Positions 61,625-64,000 of a stretch of DNA of 64,000 nt are shown piece after piece. This stretch comes from Nakamurella flava. Lineage in GTDB: Bacteria > Actinomycetota > Actinomycetes > Mycobacteriales > Nakamurellaceae. The notes beneath the pieces are model-generated. The model did not search any database, was not told where the DNA came from, and saw only the letters and a program-made list of their open reading frames with translations. Numbering within the stretch: the stretch's first letter is position 1; every line of letters starts with the position of its first letter. Position numbers and translations under genes: made by a program. The DNA lies in assembly GCF_005298075.1 (NCBI RefSeq), contig NZ_SZZH01000006.1, positions 310,001 through 374,000 on the forward strand, in the 5' to 3' direction.

Positions 61625-62242
61625 ATGCCCGTCTACCAGGTCGCCCACTCCGGTCTGCCCCTGACGCTGACCCAGCGTGACCGGCTCGCCCGGGGTATCA
61701 CCAAGATCCACCACGATGTCACCAACGCCCCGGAACCGTTCGTGCGCATCGTGTTCCAGCCCATCCCGTTCGGGCTCCTGTACACCGCGGGGGAGATCGC
61801 CCCGTCGATCATCGTCGCCGGCAACATCCGCGACGGGCGTTCGGAGGCCTCGCGGCAGCAGATCATCCAGCGCTGCTACGACCTGGTCACCGAGGTCACC
61901 GACGCCATGCCCAGCCAGATCGTCGTCACCGTCGACGAGGTGCCCTACAGCTGGATCATGGAGGCCGGCTACTTCATGCCCCCGGCCAACGACGCCGCCG
62001 AGGACGCCTGGATCGCGCAACTCCAGCGGGCCTACCCCGGCGAGTTCGACGAGTGGGGCGCGAGCGGCAAGGCGCCGGCGCTGGAGACCGAGGCCGACGA
62101 CCAGTCGCGGCTGCAGCGGATCCGGCAGCTGACCGAGCGCTACGCGATGATCGCCCGGCGCAACGGTCACGACGTCAAGACCCTGCTCGGCCAGATGGCC
62201 GAGCAGCTGGACGGCGAGCCGGCCGCCAACGGCCGCCGCTGA
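61625..62242 (+). CDS. Tautomerase family protein
   Basis: A 205-residue protein beginning MPVYQVAHSGLPLTLTQRDR, with Pro2 free to act as the general base after Met removal as in the 4-oxalocrotonate tautomerase superfamily. ITKIHHDVTNAPEPFVRIVF and IQRCYDLVTEVTDAMPSQIV are the beta-alpha-beta units; VPYSWIMEAGYFMPP closes the trimer face. The C-terminal 60 residues are a helical extension not present in small tautomerases. Substrate unknown. GAGGAGC lies seven bases before the ATG. It leads a series with a racemase-like and an epimerase gene. Confidence 0.82.
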   Translation: MPVYQVAHSGLPLTLTQRDRLARGITKIHHDVTNAPEPFVRIVFQPIPFGLLYTAGEIAPSIIVAGNIRDGRSEASRQQIIQRCYDLVTEVTDAMPSQIVVTVDEVPYSWIMEAGYFMPPANDAAEDAWIAQLQRAYPGEFDEWGASGKAPALETEADDQSRLQRIRQLTERYAMIARRNGHDVKTLLGQMAEQLDGEPAANGRR

Positions 62243-62270
62243 ACGCGGCCCCGACGCAACGGTCCCGGTC

Positions 62271-63014
62271 ATGACCCACACCGGTGTTCTCGCCCAGAAC
62301 GTGCACGGGGCAGCGCAGTGCTTCGTCAGCTACTGCTGTGAGGGGGCTCGACGCCTCGGCGGGCACGTCTATCCCGACATCACCGTCGACTACATCGGTC
62401 TCGGCCACACCCTGGCCGCGGCGCAGCGGGACCCGTACCGGGCCCGGGAGATCATCGCCCGCAGCGTCTCCCAGCTGAGCCGGGCCGGCGCCGGGTTCTT
62501 CGTCTGCGCCGACAACACCGCCCATCTGGCGCTCGACCTACCGGGAGCCGACCTGGAGATCCCCGGGCTGCACCTGGCCCAACTGGTCACCGAGCAGGCC
62601 AGTGCTCGGGGGTTCCGGCGGCTCGGCCTGCTCGGGACCGGGATGACGATCGGCAGCGACCTGTACCCCCGGTGGTGTGCTGCCCAAGGCATCGACGTGG
62701 TCCGGCCGGCACCGGAGGACGTCCAGGCCGTCGACCGGATCGTCATGGGAGAGCTGATCAACGGCGGGCTGTCCGAGCAGTCCCGGCAGCAGGCGCAGCG
62801 GATCGTCCGGCGGTTCGCCGAGCAGGGGTGCGATGCGGTCGTTCTGGCCTCCACCGAACTACCCCGCCTGGTCGTGGGTCTGGAGCTCGCTCTCCCGGTC
62901 CTGGACACGGCGGACATCGCGGCCACGGCCGCCTTGGACGTCGCGCTGGACGATCGGCCGCTACCGACCTGGCGAGGTGGCCCGCATCCCGACCTGCCCC
63001 GTCCCACCGCCTGA
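62271..63014 (+). CDS. Aspartate/glutamate racemase family protein, second Cys replaced
   Basis: A 247-residue protein of the Asp/Glu racemase fold. GAGFFVCADNTAHLALDL carries Cys79, the first catalytic cysteine position, and RRLGLLGTGMTIGSDLYPRW, then ELINGGLSEQSRQQAQRIVR and AVVLASTELPRLVVGL follow. In racemases the last motif is G-C-T-E; here it is Ala-Ser-Thr-Glu, so Cys is Ser194. This fits one-base or isomerase-type relatives rather than a standard two-base racemase. It lies 28 bp after the tautomerase gene. Substrate unknown. Confidence 0.8.
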   Translation: MTHTGVLAQNVHGAAQCFVSYCCEGARRLGGHVYPDITVDYIGLGHTLAAAQRDPYRAREIIARSVSQLSRAGAGFFVCADNTAHLALDLPGADLEIPGLHLAQLVTEQASARGFRRLGLLGTGMTIGSDLYPRWCAAQGIDVVRPAPEDVQAVDRIVMGELINGGLSEQSRQQAQRIVRRFAEQGCDAVVLASTELPRLVVGLELALPVLDTADIAATAALDVALDDRPLPTWRGGPHPDLPRPTA

Positions 63015-63083
63015 CGCGGGCGGTTCGCGGCGCTGGTCGCCGGGGAACACTGCAGGGGGTTCCGGACGAGGGCGAGGTCGGCG

Positions 63084-63941
63084 ATGCGGGTAGCGGTGAC
63101 GGGCGGCAGCGGCAAGCTGGGCCGGGCGGTCGTGCGGGACCTGGTCGAGCACGGTCACGAGGTGATCAACCTGGACCGGGCGCCGTCGGCCGATCCGGTC
63201 GGCACCTTCGTCAAGGTCGACGTCGCCGACTACGGCCAGGTGCTGGGGGCGTTCCTCGGCGTGGACGACCGCTTCGACAATCTCGACGCGGTCGTGCATC
63301 TCGCGGCGATCCCGGCCCCGGGCCTGGTCCCCAACACGGCGGCCTTCGAGAACAACATCCTGTCCACCCATCACGTCTTCGCCGCGGCCCGCGCCGCCCG
63401 CATCCGCACCGTGGTGTGGGCTTCCAGCGAGACCGTGCTCGGTCTGCCCTTCGGCCCGGACGCCCCGCCGCCGTACATCCCGGTCGACGAGGACTACCAC
63501 CCGCGCCCGAACTCCGCGTACTCGCTGGCCAAGACGCTCGAGGAGGAGATGGCCGCCCAGTTCTGCCGCTGGGATCCGGAGCTGACGATGACCGGACTGC
63601 GGTTCTCCAACGTCATGGAGCCCGCGGACTACGCCGAGTTCCCGTCGTTCGACGACGACCCGAGCCGGCGCATCTGGAACCTGTGGGGGTACATCGACGC
63701 TCGGGACGGGGCTCAGGCCGTCCGTCTGTCGTTGACGCGCCCCGGTCCGGGCGTCGAGGTCTGCATCATCGCCGCCGCGGACACCGTGATGGGCCGCCCG
63801 AGTGCCGAGTTGGCCGCCGACGCGTTCCCCGATGTCCCCCTGACCCGTCCCCTCGACGGCCACGAGACCCTCCTGGGCATCGACAAGGCCCGTCGTCTGC
63901 TGGGTTTCGCGCCGGCGCACAGCTGGCGCGCGGAGGTCTGA
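63084..63941 (+). CDS. NAD-dependent epimerase/dehydratase
   Basis: A 285-residue enzyme of the extended short-chain dehydrogenase family. VAVTGGSGKLGRAVVRDLVE is the NAD-binding GGxGxxG loop, VVHLAAIPAP the conserved strand, VVWASSETVLG the Ser of the triad, and SAYSLAKTLEEEM the Tyr-x3-Lys. C-terminal WGYIDARDGAQAVRLSLTRP belongs to the substrate domain. Members act on nucleotide sugars or related hydroxy compounds; the substrate cannot be read. GAGG-type signal is weak before ATG 63084. It follows the racemase-like gene by 69 bp. Confidence 0.85.
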   Translation: MRVAVTGGSGKLGRAVVRDLVEHGHEVINLDRAPSADPVGTFVKVDVADYGQVLGAFLGVDDRFDNLDAVVHLAAIPAPGLVPNTAAFENNILSTHHVFAAARAARIRTVVWASSETVLGLPFGPDAPPPYIPVDEDYHPRPNSAYSLAKTLEEEMAAQFCRWDPELTMTGLRFSNVMEPADYAEFPSFDDDPSRRIWNLWGYIDARDGAQAVRLSLTRPGPGVEVCIIAAADTVMGRPSAELAADAFPDVPLTRPLDGHETLLGIDKARRLLGFAPAHSWRAEV

Positions 63942-63946
63942 ACGGG

Positions 63947-64000
63947 TCAGGCCGCCGCGAGAGGCGTCGGCGCGGGGCGGTCCGCCACCCGCTCGCCCCA
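63947..64000 (-). CDS. C-terminal end of a gene continuing beyond the window
   Basis: The minus-strand frame reads WGERVADRPAPTPLAAA then TGA at 63949-63947. The Pro/Ala tail is plausible as a protein end, tail to tail with the epimerase. Too short for a product call. Confidence 0.3.
   Translation of the reverse strand, partial: WGERVADRPAPTPLAAA

Noticed and set aside
1-64000. tRNA, rRNA or CRISPR features
   Set aside because: No GGTTCGANTCC-type T-loop in a foldable context, no rRNA signature, no regularly spaced repeats were seen by eye.

Overview
The window is high-GC actinobacterial chromosome. Long ORFs with GC-rich third positions, frequent GTG starts, a mycobacterial-type inositol-phosphate synthase and several gene neighbourhoods I know from Mycobacterium point to the Actinomycetota. 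Nakamurella or Frankia relatives would fit, but the sequence does not name a species. Many genes seem to be read from leaderless transcripts: a TANNNT -10 box lies only 5 to 8 bases before the start codon.

Region 1 (1-17.6 kb) is core chromosome. It holds a DUF6049 protein, a NUDIX hydrolase and CCA-adding enzyme, cytochrome bd oxidase (cydAB), a secreted von Willebrand A protein, then MFS transporter - YqgE - SdpI-like protein, a CMD-family protein, leuS and a beta-propeller lactonase. leuS is preceded by a short leader peptide with consecutive leucine codons, a long-range RNA stem and a strong terminator, which together look like a leucine attenuator.

Region 2 (17.6-30.3 kb) is accessory DNA. 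It starts with a small unknown gene and a 41-bp near-perfect palindrome. A frameshifted tyrosine recombinase follows, overlapped by a second recombinase-like gene without a recognisable active site. Then come two related unknown proteins with a HEPN-like R-x6-H motif, flanking a secreted RHS-repeat protein and a two-helix membrane protein that could be its immunity partner. Two genes broken by single-base changes and a two-gene unknown operon close the region.

Region 3 (30.3-42.4 kb) is mostly housekeeping: EamA transporter, membrane proteins, MerR regulator, DUF421 protein, two alpha/beta hydrolases, inositol-3-phosphate synthase with a PadR regulator and its palindromic operator, an isochorismatase-like hydrolase, a YdeP-type molybdopterin oxidoreductase, and an OhrR-like regulator with a palindromic operator facing two tiny genes.

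Region 4 (42.4-46.3 kb) is a second accessory scar. A broken recombinase fragment, nearly identical to the one in region 2, is joined to the C-terminal end of a TraA/MobF conjugative relaxase-helicase. A three-gene operon including two secreted proteins and a DUF4913-like gene follow.

Region 5 (46.3-64 kb) returns to metabolism: malate synthase G, a CMD-family protein, then a GntR regulator facing a six-gene cluster (PrpF-type isomerase, complete ABC importer, class III CoA-transferase, CitE-like lyase) that reads as uptake and CoA-dependent cleavage of a small branched dicarboxylate such as citramalate. An AfsR/SARP-type ATPase regulator, a TRIC channel, a tautomerase, an Asp/Glu racemase-like protein and an epimerase end the window. 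No rRNA, tRNA or CRISPR array was seen.
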